A stretch of 64,000 nt of DNA, from positions 1 through 64,000 of the forward strand of contig NZ_JAHIAB010000015.1 of assembly GCF_018760365.1 (NCBI RefSeq), given 5' to 3'. The stretch comes from Pseudooceanicola endophyticus. Its GTDB lineage: Bacteria; Pseudomonadota; Alphaproteobacteria; Rhodobacterales; Rhodobacteraceae. Position numbers and translations under genes: made by a program. The notes beneath the pieces were generated by a model. The model saw only the letters and a list, made by a program, of their open reading frames with translations. It was not told where the DNA came from and searched no databases. Positions 62,579-64,000 of the stretch are shown in pieces; positions within the stretch are counted from its first letter, which is position 1, and each line of letters starts with the position of its first letter.

Positions 62579-63217
62579 ATGCGCAAGGCCCTTCTGGGAC
62601 TGGCTTTCGCCGCCCTGATGCCCCTTGCGGGGGCGCGGGCGGACACGGCCGGAGACTTCGATTACTACGTCCTGTCGCTGTCCTGGTCGCCCGGCTGGTG
62701 CGCGACGGAGGGCCGCGGTCAGGATGCCGCGCAATGCGCCCCCGGGCGCAACCTGGGCTGGATCCTGCACGGCCTCTGGCCGCAGTACGAACGCGGCTAT
62801 CCGAAGAACTGCGCGGTCCCGAGCCGGGCGCCCTCGGCGGCGCAGACCCGGGCGATGAGCGACATCATGGGCAGCAGCGGCCTGGCGGCGCATGAATGGA
62901 AGACCCACGGCACCTGTTCGGGACTGTCCGCGGGGGCCTATTTCGACCTCTCGCGCAAGGCATTCGAAAAGATCACGCCGCCCCCGCTGCTCAAGGCCAT
63001 GTCCCGCGACGCAAGGCTCTCTCCCAGCGTCCTCGAATCGGCCTTCATGGCCGACAATCCGGGGCTGACGCCGGGGGGAATCACCATCACCTGTTCCGGT
63101 GGCCGCATCCGCGAGGCCCGGATCTGCCTGACCCGGGACCTGCAGTTCCGCGACTGCGCACCGGATGTGGCCCGCGACTGTTCCCGGCACACCGCGATCT
63201 TCGACGCGATCCGCTAG
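62579..63217 (+). CDS. Exported ribonuclease T2
   Basis: Secreted/periplasmic RNase of 212 residues with a signal peptide (1-21, cleaved after ARA). The two catalytic segments are present: CAS I WILHGLWPQ (near residue 60) and CAS II HEWKTHGTCS (near 105). Both catalytic histidines and the Glu/Lys in between are kept, and about ten cysteines should form disulfides. It cleaves RNA through 2',3'-cyclic phosphates, the substrates of the CpdB enzyme encoded 6 kb away. Monocistronic. Confidence 0.93.
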   Translation: MRKALLGLAFAALMPLAGARADTAGDFDYYVLSLSWSPGWCATEGRGQDAAQCAPGRNLGWILHGLWPQYERGYPKNCAVPSRAPSAAQTRAMSDIMGSSGLAAHEWKTHGTCSGLSAGAYFDLSRKAFEKITPPPLLKAMSRDARLSPSVLESAFMADNPGLTPGGITITCSGGRIREARICLTRDLQFRDCAPDVARDCSRHTAIFDAIR

Positions 63218-63247
63218 GCCATCCTCCCGGTTCCGGCCGCGCGGGTC

Positions 63248-64000
63248 TCAGCCCCCGACCCGCAGCACGATCTTGCCGACATGGGCCGAGCTTTCCATGC
63301 GGGCATGGGCGGCGGCGGCCTCTTCCAGCGGGAAGGTGCTGTCGATCAGCGGTGCGACCCGGCCCGCCTCCAGCAGCGGCCAGACATGGCGGCGCAGCTC
63401 TTCGGCGATCCCGGCCTTTGCCTGATCGGACTGGGCGCGCAGGGTCGATCCGGTGACCACCAGGCGCTTCATCATCACCTGGGCAAAGTTCACCTCGGCT
63501 TTCGCACCGCCCAGGAAGGCGATCATCACCAGCCGGCCATCCTGCTTCAGCACCTTGATATCGCGGGGAATGTAGCCGCCGCCCACCATGTCCAGCACAA
63601 CATCGACACCGCCCTCGGCCTTCAGCACCTCGGCAAAATCCGCCTCGCGGTAGTTGATCGCCCGGTCGGCGCCCAGCTCCAGGCAGGCGGCGCATTTCTC
63701 CGCCGTCCCCGCGGTCACGAACACCCGCGCCCCGAAGGCCTTCGCCAGCTGGATCGCCGTGGTGCCGATCCCCGAGGTCCCGCCATGCACCAGCAGGCTC
63801 TCGCCGCCCTTCAGCGCGCCGCGGCGAAAGACGTTTTCCCAGACGGTGAAGAAGGTCTCGGGCAGGCAGGCGGCTTCCCGCATCCCCATGCCCGCCGGCA
63901 CCGGCAGGCAATGGGCCCAGGGCGTGACCACCGCCTCGCCGTAGCCCCCCCCCGGCAAGAGCGCGCAGACCTGCGTGCCAACCGCGCTTTCCGGCACGCC
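63248..64000 (-). CDS. NAD(P)H-quinone oxidoreductase, partial (5' end beyond window)
   Basis: Medium-chain dehydrogenase/reductase of the quinone-oxidoreductase (PIG3/QOR) class. At least 250 C-terminal residues are present and the frame runs off the right edge, so the N-terminus is missing. Visible: LPETFFTVWENVF, the NADPH-binding HGGTSGIGTTAIQLAKA, and LVVTGSTLRAQSD typical of PIG3-like proteins. No structural zinc cysteines, so it is the zinc-independent type. It ends about 30 bases from the convergent RNase T2 gene. Confidence 0.9.
   Translation of the reverse strand, partial: GVPESAVGTQVCALLPGGGYGEAVVTPWAHCLPVPAGMGMREAACLPETFFTVWENVFRRGALKGGESLLVHGGTSGIGTTAIQLAKAFGARVFVTAGTAEKCAACLELGADRAINYREADFAEVLKAEGGVDVVLDMVGGGYIPRDIKVLKQDGRLVMIAFLGGAKAEVNFAQVMMKRLVVTGSTLRAQSDQAKAGIAEELRRHVWPLLEAGRVAPLIDSTFPLEEAAAAHARMESSAHVGKIVLRVGG

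Overview
This is about 64 kb of gene-dense, GC-rich chromosome from an alphaproteobacterium, most likely the Rhodobacteraceae (Roseobacter/Rhodobacter/Paracoccus relatives). The evidence is the gene content and order: fnrL next to the oxygen-independent coproporphyrinogen oxidase hemN, ccoNOQP and ccoGHIS nearby, a DUF1013/TrcR-type cell-cycle regulator, and a hemC/hemE/hemF heme cluster. I see no transposase, integrase, phage gene, CRISPR array or rRNA, so this looks like core chromosome rather than an island.

Layout. 0-3.1 kb: tRNA-Leu, then a betI repressor divergent from choX, which is translationally coupled to an alpha/beta hydrolase. 3.2-11.5 kb: tRNA-Pro, a DMT exporter and the leucine genes leuB, leuD and leuC, interrupted by a globin-coupled chemoreceptor, an exported nuclease-fold protein and an HdeD-like membrane protein. 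11.7-20 kb: an MscS channel, a flavin reductase, rsfS-rlmH (with a possible 18-codon leader peptide), then gpmI, an EnvC-like coiled-coil protein and ctpA with overlapping stop/start codons. 20-31 kb: glutaryl-CoA dehydrogenase with its LysR regulator, rppH, hemC<>hemE, a YihY protein, hemF, an atypical SDR, an RsmC-like methyltransferase, clpS and a HAD hydrolase. 31-45.5 kb: a penicillin-binding carboxypeptidase, then the microaerobic respiration block ccoG-H-I-S, ccoN-O-Q-P, a tandem universal stress protein, fnrL and hemN. 45.6-51.6 kb: a YejABEF-type peptide ABC importer. 51.9-64 kb: membrane cytochrome c, pheA, nudC, a Tat-exported cyclic-nucleotide phosphodiesterase, the SRP RNA, dnaX-ybaB-recR, trcR, an RNase T2, and a quinone oxidoreductase cut by the right edge.

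Regulation. FnrL-type boxes (TTGAT-N4-ATCAA, or one mismatch) precede ccoG, ccoN, usp and hemN. For ccoG and usp a -10-like hexamer sits where a site at -41.5 predicts; it is weaker for ccoN and hemN. The fnrL gene lies between usp and hemN, so regulator and probable targets form one oxygen-response neighbourhood. BetI operators sit between betI and choX. A palindrome overlaps the start of the LysR gene at 38.1 kb, which faces two overlapping micro-genes.

The least ordinary things seen are: (1) a first nucleotide-binding domain of the Yej-type ABC ATPase with about 93 extra residues, including two predicted membrane helices, between Q-loop and signature motif; (2) a family of multi-hairpin intergenic repeats in at least eight gaps, whose hairpin arms vary with pairing kept; (3) an SDR without its catalytic Tyr and Lys; (4) a glycine/proline-rich insertion in CcoG before its ferredoxin cysteines; (5) a candidate leader peptide for rsfS and a predicted leaderless hemN mRNA.
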